A stretch of DNA of 64,000 nt, from positions 930,001-994,000 of the forward strand of contig CAWDDC010000004.1 of assembly GCA_963801045.1 (NCBI GenBank). The letters are read 5' to 3'. Positions 31,281-39,924 of the stretch are shown here, in pieces; the stretch's first letter is position 1, and each line of letters opens with the position of its first letter. The notes beneath the pieces were generated by a model. That model had not been told where the DNA came from and did no database searches. It saw nothing but the letters and a program-made list of their open reading frames with translations. Position numbers and translations under genes: made by a program. Source of the DNA: JACCWP01 sp963801045 (GTDB lineage: Bacteria > Actinomycetota > Actinomycetes > Propionibacteriales > Nocardioidaceae).

Positions 31281-33441
31281 CCAGACCCTGCGACGCCTGG
31301 CCTGGGTGGCGGCGGGCGTCTACCTCGTCACGCTGATCGGCGCGACCCTGGCCTTGTGGGCCAGCATCGAGCAGACGAGCGGTCTGGACGCCGCCGAACG
31401 CGCCGGTTCCGGTCTCGCACCCCAGGGCACCGTGAACCCTCGCGACTACGTGGTCGTGGGTGTCTTCGGTCTGTTCCCGCTGGTCGGTCTGCTGATCACC
31501 CGCAAGCTGCCGCGCAACCGGGTGGGTTGGTTGCTGCTCGCCATCGGGATCGCCTGGTCGTTGGGCGGCGTGCTGGACGCATACATCCGCTGGGCGTTGA
31601 TCCTCGAGCCCGGGTCGCTGCCCGCCGGCGTCGCAGTCCAGGCCATTGCCTCGGCGGTGTGGCTCCCCCCCGTGGCGCTGACCGGCATCTACCTCATCTT
31701 GCTGTTCCCCGACGGGCACCTGCCCTCGCAACGGTGGCGTCCACTGGCCTGGCTGGGTGCGGTCGTGGTCGTCGTCGGCGTCCTGTCCATCAGCCTCACG
31801 CCCGGCCCGATCGACGGCGCGATCGCCGAAGTCGGGCAGGACAATCCCCTGGGCGTCGCCGCTGCGGACACCCTGCTCGAGGTGCTGTTCGTGGTCTGCG
31901 TGGCGCTTCTGCCCCTCTGCATCCTCGCCTCGGCGACTGCACTCGTGCTGCGCTACCGGCGGTCGCGGGGCGAGGAGCGGCTGCAGCTGAAGTGGCTCAC
32001 CACAGCAGGGGCGTTCGTGGCCGCGGCCTTCCTGCTCAGCATCCTGGTGTCGCTGGTGTCGGCCGCGCAGCCGGACGACAGCCGGGTCGACGCGTGGAGC
32101 GCCGCCGTCGACACGGTCGCGGTCCTGTCGTTCGGGCTCATCCCCGTCGCCATCGGGGTCGCCGTACTGCGGCACGGGCTGTACGGGATCGACGCGATCA
32201 TCAGTCGCGCCCTGGTGGTGGGCGCCCTAGGTGCGTTCATCACGGCCGTCTACGTGGCGATCGTGGTCGGAGTCGGCGCACTGATCGGTCAGCAAGGGCC
32301 GTCAGTAGCGCTGTCCGTCGTGGCGACCGCGGTCGTTGCGGTGGCGTTCCAGCCGGTGCGGGAGCGGGTCCAGCGGCGGGTGAACCGGTGGGTCTACGGC
32401 GAGCGGGCGACGCCGTACGAGGTGCTGGCCGACTTCGCCTCCCGGGTGACCGGCCGCTACACGACAGCAGAGCTGTTGCCCCGGCTGGCGGAGACCGTGT
32501 CGGAGGGACTGGGCGGTGCCGAGGTGCAGGTGTGGGTACGTACCGGCGACGAGCTGGCCCGCGAGGTCAGCTGGCCCGTGCAGGCCGAGGCGCCCGGTGC
32601 CGTCCTCGTCGTCACCGACGAGGCGTTGCCGCTCGTCGGTGACCGCGTGGTGCCGGTCCGGCATCGCGACGAGCTGCTCGGCGCGCTGGTGGTGAACAAG
32701 CCCGCGGGCGAGACCGTCACGCCGCCGGAGGAGGCGATGCTCGGCCAGGTGGCGACGCAGGCCGGTCTGGTGCTGCGCAACCTGCGGCTGATCGACGACC
32801 TGAAGGGCTCGCGGGTGCGGCTGGTCGCCTCGCAGGACGCGGAGCGGCGCCGGCTGGAGCGGAACCTGCACGACGGCGCCCAGCAGAGCCTTGTCTCGGT
32901 GGCGCTGCTGACCCGGATGGCGGCTGCCCGCGCCTCGGACCCCGAGCTGAAGAGGTCGTTGTCCGATGCCGGCGAGCAGCTGCAGGCCGCGATCAACGAG
33001 CTGCGCGAGCTGGCCCGTGGCATCCACCCGGTCGTTCTCACCGAGCGCGGTCTCGGCCCGGCGCTCAGCTCGCTGGCCGAGCGCTCATCGGTGCCGGTGC
33101 TGGTCGAGACCGACCTGCGCGACCGGCTGCCGGAGGCTGTCGAGGCGACCCTCTACCTCGTCGCCGCCGAGACGATCCGCAACGCCGGCAGGCACGCCGG
33201 CGCTGGGACCGTTCGCGTCCGCGTGACGCCCGACGACGCAGCGGTCACCGTCGAGGTCGTCGACGACGGCCCCGGCGGCGCCGACCCCGCCCTGGGCACC
33301 GGGCTGCGTGGCCTGGCCGACCGCGTCGCCGCGGTCGACGGAGTGCTCGACCTGCACAGCCCACTGGGTGAAGGCACCCGCATCACCTGCCGCGTGCCGG
33401 TCGCCGCCGCTCGGGCCGCCGTGCTGGAGGGCGTCTCATGA
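31267..33441 (+). CDS. Membrane histidine kinase 1 of 4 (HisKA_3 type)
   Basis: 724 residues; GGAGG precedes the ATG, which lies inside the receiver gene. About ten hydrophobic segments fill the first ~360 residues, with the family motif PRNRVGWLLLAIG near 80 and LFPDGHLPSQRW near 150. A GAF-like cytoplasmic domain (~380-500) leads into the HisKA_3 dimerisation domain with phospho-His535 in NLHDGAQQSLVSV, then HATPase_c with N-box ETIRNAGRHAG and G-boxes DDGPGGAD and GTGLRGLADRV. The membrane part, not an extracellular loop, probably senses the signal. It is most like kinase 2, with near-identical DNA over the GAF and DHp regions. Confidence 0.93.
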   Translation: MRLRDQTLRRLAWVAAGVYLVTLIGATLALWASIEQTSGLDAAERAGSGLAPQGTVNPRDYVVVGVFGLFPLVGLLITRKLPRNRVGWLLLAIGIAWSLGGVLDAYIRWALILEPGSLPAGVAVQAIASAVWLPPVALTGIYLILLFPDGHLPSQRWRPLAWLGAVVVVVGVLSISLTPGPIDGAIAEVGQDNPLGVAAADTLLEVLFVVCVALLPLCILASATALVLRYRRSRGEERLQLKWLTTAGAFVAAAFLLSILVSLVSAAQPDDSRVDAWSAAVDTVAVLSFGLIPVAIGVAVLRHGLYGIDAIISRALVVGALGAFITAVYVAIVVGVGALIGQQGPSVALSVVATAVVAVAFQPVRERVQRRVNRWVYGERATPYEVLADFASRVTGRYTTAELLPRLAETVSEGLGGAEVQVWVRTGDELAREVSWPVQAEAPGAVLVVTDEALPLVGDRVVPVRHRDELLGALVVNKPAGETVTPPEEAMLGQVATQAGLVLRNLRLIDDLKGSRVRLVASQDAERRRLERNLHDGAQQSLVSVALLTRMAAARASDPELKRSLSDAGEQLQAAINELRELARGIHPVVLTERGLGPALSSLAERSSVPVLVETDLRDRLPEAVEATLYLVAAETIRNAGRHAGAGTVRVRVTPDDAAVTVEVVDDGPGGADPALGTGLRGLADRVAAVDGVLDLHSPLGEGTRITCRVPVAAARAAVLEGVS
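32340..32460 (+). repeat. Duplicated segment shared by kinases 1 and 2
   Basis: The stretch 32340-32460 in kinase 1 recurs almost unchanged at 34486-34607 in kinase 2 (only a few base differences), and again around 32763-32920 versus 34908-35065. Such nucleotide identity, beyond protein conservation, points to a recent duplication or gene conversion between these neighbours. Confidence 0.7.
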
Positions 33442-35597
33442 GGTCGCCACGCCAGCTCAGCGACGCCACCCTGCGTCGGCTCGCCCGGACCGCGTTCGGC
33501 GTGTTCCTGCTCGTCGTCGCCGTCGACATCGTCATCAGCGCAGCGAGCTCGGCGGACACGACGTTCGCCACCGCCGGCGCCACTGCCGGCTTCCTCGGCT
33601 TCGTGCTGCTGATGGCCTCGTTCCCGCTGGTCGGCTTGGTGATCGTCGGCAGCCAGCCGCGCAACCGGATCGGGTGGCTCCTGCTCGCGATCGGTGGCGC
33701 CTGGACGGTGTCGGGCATGCTCGACGTGTACGCCACGTGGGCGCTCGCCCTGCAGCCCGACGCGTTGCCCGGCGGATTTGTCGCTCTGGCGCTGCTGACC
33801 GGTAGCTGGCTGCCCGCCGTCGCGCTGATGGGCATCTGGCTGATCCTGCTGTTCCCCGACGGGCGGCTGCCGTCCCCGCGCTGGCGCTGGTTGTCCCGGA
33901 TCGGCGTGGTGCTCGTGGTGGTCGGACCCCTGGCCCTGGTGCTCACACCGGGCCGGATCGAGTACCGGCCCGAGCCGGACGGAGTCGAGAATCCGCTCGG
34001 CGTGGAGTCGCTGGCACCACTGCTGGACGTGCTGGTGCCGATCTGCCTCGGCCTGCTGCCATGCTGCATGGTCGCGGCCGCGGTCGCCCTGGTGCTGCGC
34101 TTCCGCCGGGCGCGTGGCGTCGAGCGGCTTCAGCTGAAGTGGCTCACCACGGCCGGCGCGGTCGTCGCCGTGACGTTCCTCGTCGACATCGTGCTGTCGG
34201 TGCCCGTGGTGCGTGACGGGTTGGGCATCGGCAACACCGCGATGGACGTCATCGACACCGTGGCCCTGCTGCCGTTCCTGCTGATCCCGATCGCGGTCGG
34301 CATCGCCGTCTCGCGGCACGGCCTGTACGAGATCGACGCCATCATCAGCCGCGCGCTGATGGTGGGCGCCCTCGGCGTCTTCATCACCGGTGTCTACGTG
34401 GCGATCGTGGTCGGCATCGGAGCCCTGGTCGGTCAGCAGCGCCCGTCGGTGGCGTTGTCGGTGGTGGCGACGGCCGTGGTGGCCGTGGCGTTCCAGCCGG
34501 TGCGGGAGCGGGTCCAGCGGCGGGTGAACCGGTGGGTCTACGGCGAGCGCGCGACCCCGTACGAGGTGCTGGCCGACTTTGCCTCCCGGGTGACCGGCCG
34601 CTACACCACCGCCGAGCTGCTGCCCCGGCTCGCCGAGACGGTGTCGGAGGGACTCGGTGGCGCACAGGTCGAGGTGTGGGTACGCGCCGGTGACGAGCTC
34701 GTGCGTGAGGTGAGCTGGCCGACGGAAACCGAGCCCGTCGGCCCGGTCCCGGTCGCCGACGACACGTCGCTGCCGCTCGCGGGCGACCGGGTGATCCCGG
34801 TCCGGCACCGCGACGAGCTGCTGGGAGCACTCGCCGTCACCAAGCCAGGTGGCGAGACCGTGACACCACCCGAGGACGCGATGCTGGAGCAGGTCGCGAC
34901 GCAGGCGGGTCTGGTCCTGCGCAACCTGCGGCTGATCGACGACCTGAAGGGCTCGCGGGTGCGGCTGGTCGCCTCGCAGGACGCGGAGCGGCGTCGGCTG
35001 GAGCGGAACCTGCACGACGGTGCTCAGCAGAGCCTTGTCTCGGTGGCCCTGCTGACCCGGATGGCCGCAGCCCGGGCCTCGGACCCCGAGCTGAAGAAGG
35101 CATTGTCCGATGCCGGCGAGCAGCTGCAGGCCGCGATCAACGAGCTGCGCGAGCTCGCCCGCGGCATCCACCCCGTCGTCCTCACCGAGCGCGGTCTCGG
35201 CCCGGCGCTCAGCTCGCTCGCGGAGCGTTCGCCGGTGCCGGTCATCGTGGAGAGCGACCTGCGTGACCGGCTGCCCGACGCCGTGGAGGCGACCCTCTAC
35301 CTGGTGGCCGCCGAGACGATCCGCAACGCCGGCCGGCACGCCGGCACCGGAACCGTTCGCGTCCGCGTGACCCCCGAGGACGCAGCGGTCACCCTCGAGG
35401 TCGTCGACGACGGCCCCGGCGGCGCCGACCCCGCCCTGGGCACCGGGCTGCGTGGCCTGGCCGACCGGGTCGCCGCCGTCGACGGCGCCATCGACGTGCA
35501 CAGTCCGCAGGGCGCCGGGACCCGCATCACCTGCCGGGTCCCCGTCGCCGCCGTGCAAGCTGCGGCGCCGGCAGCAGTGCTCGAGGCGGTGTCGTGA
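33438..35597 (+). CDS. Membrane histidine kinase 2 of 4 (HisKA_3 type)
   Basis: 719 residues, ATG overlapping the kinase 1 stop (ATGA). Its architecture is the same: about ten hydrophobic segments with QPRNRIGWLLLAIGG and LLFPDGRLPSPRW, a GAF-like domain from ~370, phospho-His526 in NLHDGAQQSLVSV, N-box ETIRNAGRHAG and DDGPGGAD. The membrane region differs more from kinase 1 than the cytoplasmic region does, which suggests different input and shared output. A tail rich in Ala/Val ends the protein. It may form homodimers or heterodimers with kinase 1, given the nearly identical DHp helices. Confidence 0.93.
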   Translation: MRSPRQLSDATLRRLARTAFGVFLLVVAVDIVISAASSADTTFATAGATAGFLGFVLLMASFPLVGLVIVGSQPRNRIGWLLLAIGGAWTVSGMLDVYATWALALQPDALPGGFVALALLTGSWLPAVALMGIWLILLFPDGRLPSPRWRWLSRIGVVLVVVGPLALVLTPGRIEYRPEPDGVENPLGVESLAPLLDVLVPICLGLLPCCMVAAAVALVLRFRRARGVERLQLKWLTTAGAVVAVTFLVDIVLSVPVVRDGLGIGNTAMDVIDTVALLPFLLIPIAVGIAVSRHGLYEIDAIISRALMVGALGVFITGVYVAIVVGIGALVGQQRPSVALSVVATAVVAVAFQPVRERVQRRVNRWVYGERATPYEVLADFASRVTGRYTTAELLPRLAETVSEGLGGAQVEVWVRAGDELVREVSWPTETEPVGPVPVADDTSLPLAGDRVIPVRHRDELLGALAVTKPGGETVTPPEDAMLEQVATQAGLVLRNLRLIDDLKGSRVRLVASQDAERRRLERNLHDGAQQSLVSVALLTRMAAARASDPELKKALSDAGEQLQAAINELRELARGIHPVVLTERGLGPALSSLAERSPVPVIVESDLRDRLPDAVEATLYLVAAETIRNAGRHAGTGTVRVRVTPEDAAVTLEVVDDGPGGADPALGTGLRGLADRVAAVDGAIDVHSPQGAGTRITCRVPVAAVQAAAPAAVLEAVS

Positions 35598-37789
35598 TGG
35601 CCACGGACGAGCGGCGCCTGAGCGACCGGGCAGTGCGGCGGTGGGCGTGGGCGACCTTCCTGTTCTACGTCGTGGCATTCGTGAGCAGTGCGGTCGTCGA
35701 CCTGGTCGGGGGCACGGAGTACTCCGACTGGGGCGGCAGCGGGCTTGCCAGCGACATCGGTTTCGTCGTGATGATCAGCCTGTTTCCCGTTGTGGGCATG
35801 CTCATCACCAAGCAGCAGCCGCGCAACCGGGTCGGGTGGTTGTTGCTGGGCATCGGGCTCGCCTGGGCCTACTCCGCCGTGCTGGACTCGTACACGCTCT
35901 TGGCGCTGGTCGACCACCCCGGATCCCTTCCGGGCGGCTTCCAGGTCCAGTCGATCTCGTCGGCCAGCTGGCTGCTGCCCATCGGGGTGATGGGGATCTT
36001 CCTGATCCTGCTGTTCCCGGACGGCCGACTCCCCTCTCCCCGCTGGCGGGTGCTGGCCTGGACCGGTGCCGCGGCCATCGTGCTCGGGACGATCGGCATC
36101 GCGCTGGCTCCCGGGCGGGTCGAGGACGTGCCCGTGCCCACCGCGGAGAACGTGCTCGCGGTCGAGGCCCTCGGCCCCGTCGTGATCGCCGTGCTCGTCG
36201 TCGTGCTGCCGCTGCTGCCACTGTGCATCCTCGCCGCGGCCGTGGCGCTGGTGCTGCGGTTCCGGCGGTCCACGGGGGTGGAGCGACTGCAGCTGAAGTG
36301 GCTCACCACCGCCGGGGCGTTCGTCGCCGTCGCCTACCTGCTCACGATGGCGACTTCCCTGCCGACGGCGTTCGGCGCGGTGCCCGCCGCCGACTTCGAG
36401 CGCTGGATCACCGTCCTGCAGAACGTCTCCCTCCTGTCGTTCGGGCTCATCCCCCTCGCCATCGGGGTGGCGATCTCCCGACACGGGCTGTACGGGATCG
36501 ACGCGATCATCAGTCGGACGCTGGTGTTCGGTGTGCTCGCGGTCTTCATCACGGGTGTCTACGTCGGGATCGTGGTGGGGGTCGGCGCGCTCGTGGGACA
36601 GCAGCGACCGTCGGTGGCGCTGTCCGTGCTGGCTACCGCGGTGGTGGCGGTGGCCTTCCAGCCGGTGCGCTCGCGGGTGCAGCGGTGGGCGAACCGATTG
36701 GTCTACGGCGAGCGGGCGACACCGTACGAGGTGCTCTCGGACTTCGCCGGGCGGATGACCGGGGCGTACCCGACGGCTGAGCTGTTGCCTCGGATGGCCC
36801 AGATGGTCGGCCGCTGCCTCGGCGGCGCACGCGTGGAGGTCTGGCTGGCCGACGGGCCGGTGCTCGTGCGCGAGGTCGGGTGGCCCGACGACATCGACGT
36901 AGGTGCCGAGGTGGCTCTGGCCGACGCGGGGACCTTGCCGGTCGACTGCCAGGTGGAGGTACGTCACCACGACGAGCTGCTCGGGCTGCTCACGGTGACC
37001 AAGCCGGCCGGCGAGCCGGTCACACCGCCGGAGCAGGCGCTGCTCGAGCACGTCGCCTCGCAGGCGGGACTGGTGCTGCGCAACCTGCGGCTGATCGAGG
37101 ACCTGCGTAGCTCGCGCGAGCGGCTGCTCACGGCACAGGAGGTCGAGCGTCGCAACCTCGAGCGCGACCTGCACCACGGCGCCCAGCAGAGCCTGGTCGG
37201 TGTGGCGCTGCTGCTGCGGTTGGCGGCCACCCGGCTCGGTGACGACCCGGACGGGATCGGTCCGTCGGTGGTCGAGGCCTCGACCCAGCTCAAGCAGGCG
37301 ATCGGCGAGCTGCGCGAGCTCGCCCGCGGCATCCACCCCGCGGTGCTCAGCGACCGCGGCCTCGGCCCGGCGCTCCAGTCCCTCGCCGAGCGTTCACCTG
37401 TCCCGGTCCGGGTCACCTCCGACCTGGTCGAGCGGCTGCCTCGCACCGTCGAGGGGACGCTCTACTTCGCGGTTGCCGAGGCACTGACCAATGTGGCCAA
37501 GTACGCCGCGGCGTCCCGGGTCGACGTCACGATCCGCCGGGACGCCCAGGGCGTGTCGGTGGTCGTGTCCGACGACGGCGTCGGCGGTGCGGACCCGACC
37601 CTCGGCTCGGGCCTGCGTGGCCTGGTCGACCGGCTGGCCGTGGTCGACGGGACCGTCGAGGTGGTCAGCCCATCGGGGGCGGGCACCCGGATCACCTGTC
37701 GGGTGCCGGTGGCGTCTGGCGAGCAGGCCACCGGCCGAGCCGGGGAGCGCGACGCTGAGCGCGCCGACGAGCTGGAGCCCGTGCGATGA
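35597..37789 (+). CDS. Membrane histidine kinase 3 of 4 (HisKA_3 type)
   Basis: 730 residues. The ATG at 35597 overlaps the previous stop by one base (TGATG); a GTG one codon earlier is also possible. It has the same layout as kinases 1 and 2, with QPRNRVGWLLLGIGL, LLFPDGRLPSPRW, a GAF-like domain and a kinase core. The phosphoacceptor is His526 in RDLHHGAQQSLVGV, with a second His (HH) where kinases 1 and 2 have His-Asp. The N-box reads EALTNVAKYAAAS and the G1 box DDGVGGAD, the more usual NarX-like form. Kinases 3 and 4 form a second related pair. The loss of the acidic residue after His may change phosphatase activity (inference). Confidence 0.93.
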   Translation: MATDERRLSDRAVRRWAWATFLFYVVAFVSSAVVDLVGGTEYSDWGGSGLASDIGFVVMISLFPVVGMLITKQQPRNRVGWLLLGIGLAWAYSAVLDSYTLLALVDHPGSLPGGFQVQSISSASWLLPIGVMGIFLILLFPDGRLPSPRWRVLAWTGAAAIVLGTIGIALAPGRVEDVPVPTAENVLAVEALGPVVIAVLVVVLPLLPLCILAAAVALVLRFRRSTGVERLQLKWLTTAGAFVAVAYLLTMATSLPTAFGAVPAADFERWITVLQNVSLLSFGLIPLAIGVAISRHGLYGIDAIISRTLVFGVLAVFITGVYVGIVVGVGALVGQQRPSVALSVLATAVVAVAFQPVRSRVQRWANRLVYGERATPYEVLSDFAGRMTGAYPTAELLPRMAQMVGRCLGGARVEVWLADGPVLVREVGWPDDIDVGAEVALADAGTLPVDCQVEVRHHDELLGLLTVTKPAGEPVTPPEQALLEHVASQAGLVLRNLRLIEDLRSSRERLLTAQEVERRNLERDLHHGAQQSLVGVALLLRLAATRLGDDPDGIGPSVVEASTQLKQAIGELRELARGIHPAVLSDRGLGPALQSLAERSPVPVRVTSDLVERLPRTVEGTLYFAVAEALTNVAKYAAASRVDVTIRRDAQGVSVVVSDDGVGGADPTLGSGLRGLVDRLAVVDGTVEVVSPSGAGTRITCRVPVASGEQATGRAGERDAERADELEPVR

Positions 37790-39924
37790 AGCGGATCTCT
37801 GATCGAGTGCTGGTGCGGTGGGCGTGGGCGGCACTGGCCGGTTATGTCGCCGCGTCGGTCCTCGACCGGACCCTGATGCTGATGGACCCACCACCCGCAG
37901 CCAGCGACTGGAGCACGGGGACGGCGGGGGAGCTGCTGTTCGACCTGGCCATCGGGGCCTTCCCGCTGGTGGGTCTGCTGATCATCCGTCGGCAGCCGAG
38001 CAACCGCGTCGGCTGGCTGCTGGTGGCAGTGGGCGTTGCGGCGACGTTCGCCTCCTTCACCGGTGCGTGGACCTGGTACGCGCTGGTCGTGCAGCCCGAC
38101 GCGCCCGTGGCGGGGTCGCTCGCGCAGGCGCTGGACGCCGCCTCCTGGGTGCCGGTCATCGGCCTGCTCGGCACCTACCTCATCCTGCTGTTCCCCGACG
38201 GTCGGCTGCCGTCGCCACGGTGGCGGCCGTTCGCATGGCTGTGCGGCGTGTCGATCGCGACGCTGACCCTGGGTATCGCGATCTATCCCGGGCCGGTCCT
38301 CGACGGGGCCCGGCCGACGCTGGACAACCCCATCGGCATCGAGGCCATGAAGCCGGTGCTGGACGCGGCGTCCTTCCTCTTCCTGCTGCTGCCCGCGTGC
38401 GTCATCGTCTCGGCCGCAGCCCTCATCGGGCGCTTCCGCGGGGCGTACGGTGTGCAGCGTCTCCAGCTCAAGTGGTTGGCGACGGCCGGGGCCGGGGTGG
38501 CGGTGACCTACCTGGTCGCGATGGCGGCATCGCTGCCACAGATCATGAGCGACACGCAGCGGGTGAGCGCGGACTGGGTGCTCGCCGTGCAGAACGTCGC
38601 GCTGTTCTCGTTCGCGCTGATCCCGTTGGCCATCGGGGTGGCGATCTCGCGGCACGGGCTGTACGGGATCGACACCGTCATCAGCCGCGCGCTGGTGTTC
38701 GGGACGCTCGCGGTGTTCATCACGGGCGTGTACGTGGGCATCGTGGTGGGGGTCGGCGCGCTGGTTGGTCAGCACCGGCCGTCGGTGGCGCTGTCGGTGG
38801 TGGCGACCGCGGTGGTAGCGGTGGCCTTCCAGCCGGTGCGCTCGCGGGTGGAACGGCTCGCGAACCGGTTGGTCTACGGCGAGCGGGCGACACCGTACGA
38901 GGTGCTCTCGGACTTCGCCGGGCGCATGACGGGGACCTATCCGACGGCTGAGCTGTTGCCCCGGATGGCCCAGATGGTCGGCCGCTGCCTCGGCGGCGCT
39001 CGCGTGGAGGTGTGGCTGGTGGACGGTCCGGTGCTGGTGCGCGAGGTGGTCTGGCCCGAGGGTGCCGGGGGGCCGACGTCGGAGGTGCCGCTCGACGATG
39101 CGGCTGTGCTCGCTGTCGACCGCCAGGTCGACGTCCGTCACCACGACGAGCTGCTCGGCCTGCTCACGGTGACGAAGCCGGCGGCTGAGCCGGTCACGCC
39201 GCCGGAGCAGGCGCTGCTCGAGCACGTCGCGTCGCAGGCCGGTCTGGTGCTGCGCAACCTGCGGCTGATCGACGACCTGCGCAGCTCGCGCGAACGGCTG
39301 GTCACCGCGCAGGACGTCGAGCGGCGCAACCTCGAGCGCGACCTGCACCACGGCGCCCAGCAGAGCCTGGTCGCGGTCGCGATGCTGCTGCGGATGGCCA
39401 CGTCCCGGCTCGGCGGCGACCCGGACGGGATCGGCCCGTCGGTGACCGAGGCCTCCACCCAGCTCAAGCAGGCGATCGGTGACCTGCGTGAGCTCGCCCG
39501 CGGCCTGCACCCCGCGGCGCTCAGCGAGCTCGGGCTCGTTCCCGCGCTGGACTCCCTGGCCGAGCGCTCTCCGGTGCCGGTGCAGGTCGACTCCGACCTC
39601 GATGAGCGGTTGCCGGAAGCCGTCGAGCCGACCCTGTACTTCGCCGTCGCCGAGGCGCTCACGAACGTCGCGAAGTACGCCGCCGCGTCTGCGGTGGTGG
39701 TCACGGTCCGGCGCGAGGCCGAGAGTGTGTCGGTCGTCGTGGCCGACGACGGGTTGGGCGGCGCCGACCCGACCCAGGGGTCCGGGCTGCGAGGCCTGGT
39801 CGACCGGCTGGCGGTCGTGGACGGGACGGTCGACGTGGAGAGTCCGCCGGGGCACGGCACCCGGATCACCTGCCGGGTGCCCCTGGCTGCGGGACGTACC
39901 GCCGAGCTGGAGCCGGCCCGATGA
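37786..39924 (+). CDS. Membrane histidine kinase 4 of 4 (HisKA_3 type)
   Basis: 712 residues, ATG overlapping the kinase 3 stop (ATGA). About ten hydrophobic segments are present with QPSNRVGWLLVAVG and LLFPDGRLPSPRW, then a GAF-like domain, phospho-His521 in RDLHHGAQQSLVAV, N-box EALTNVAKYAAAS and G-boxes DDGLGGAD and GSGLRGLVDRL. The core is very close to kinase 3. Its stop overlaps the start of the cyclase-response regulator gene, so kinase and final regulator are translationally coupled. Confidence 0.93.
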   Translation: MKRISDRVLVRWAWAALAGYVAASVLDRTLMLMDPPPAASDWSTGTAGELLFDLAIGAFPLVGLLIIRRQPSNRVGWLLVAVGVAATFASFTGAWTWYALVVQPDAPVAGSLAQALDAASWVPVIGLLGTYLILLFPDGRLPSPRWRPFAWLCGVSIATLTLGIAIYPGPVLDGARPTLDNPIGIEAMKPVLDAASFLFLLLPACVIVSAAALIGRFRGAYGVQRLQLKWLATAGAGVAVTYLVAMAASLPQIMSDTQRVSADWVLAVQNVALFSFALIPLAIGVAISRHGLYGIDTVISRALVFGTLAVFITGVYVGIVVGVGALVGQHRPSVALSVVATAVVAVAFQPVRSRVERLANRLVYGERATPYEVLSDFAGRMTGTYPTAELLPRMAQMVGRCLGGARVEVWLVDGPVLVREVVWPEGAGGPTSEVPLDDAAVLAVDRQVDVRHHDELLGLLTVTKPAAEPVTPPEQALLEHVASQAGLVLRNLRLIDDLRSSRERLVTAQDVERRNLERDLHHGAQQSLVAVAMLLRMATSRLGGDPDGIGPSVTEASTQLKQAIGDLRELARGLHPAALSELGLVPALDSLAERSPVPVQVDSDLDERLPEAVEPTLYFAVAEALTNVAKYAAASAVVVTVRREAESVSVVVADDGLGGADPTQGSGLRGLVDRLAVVDGTVDVESPPGHGTRITCRVPLAAGRTAELEPAR

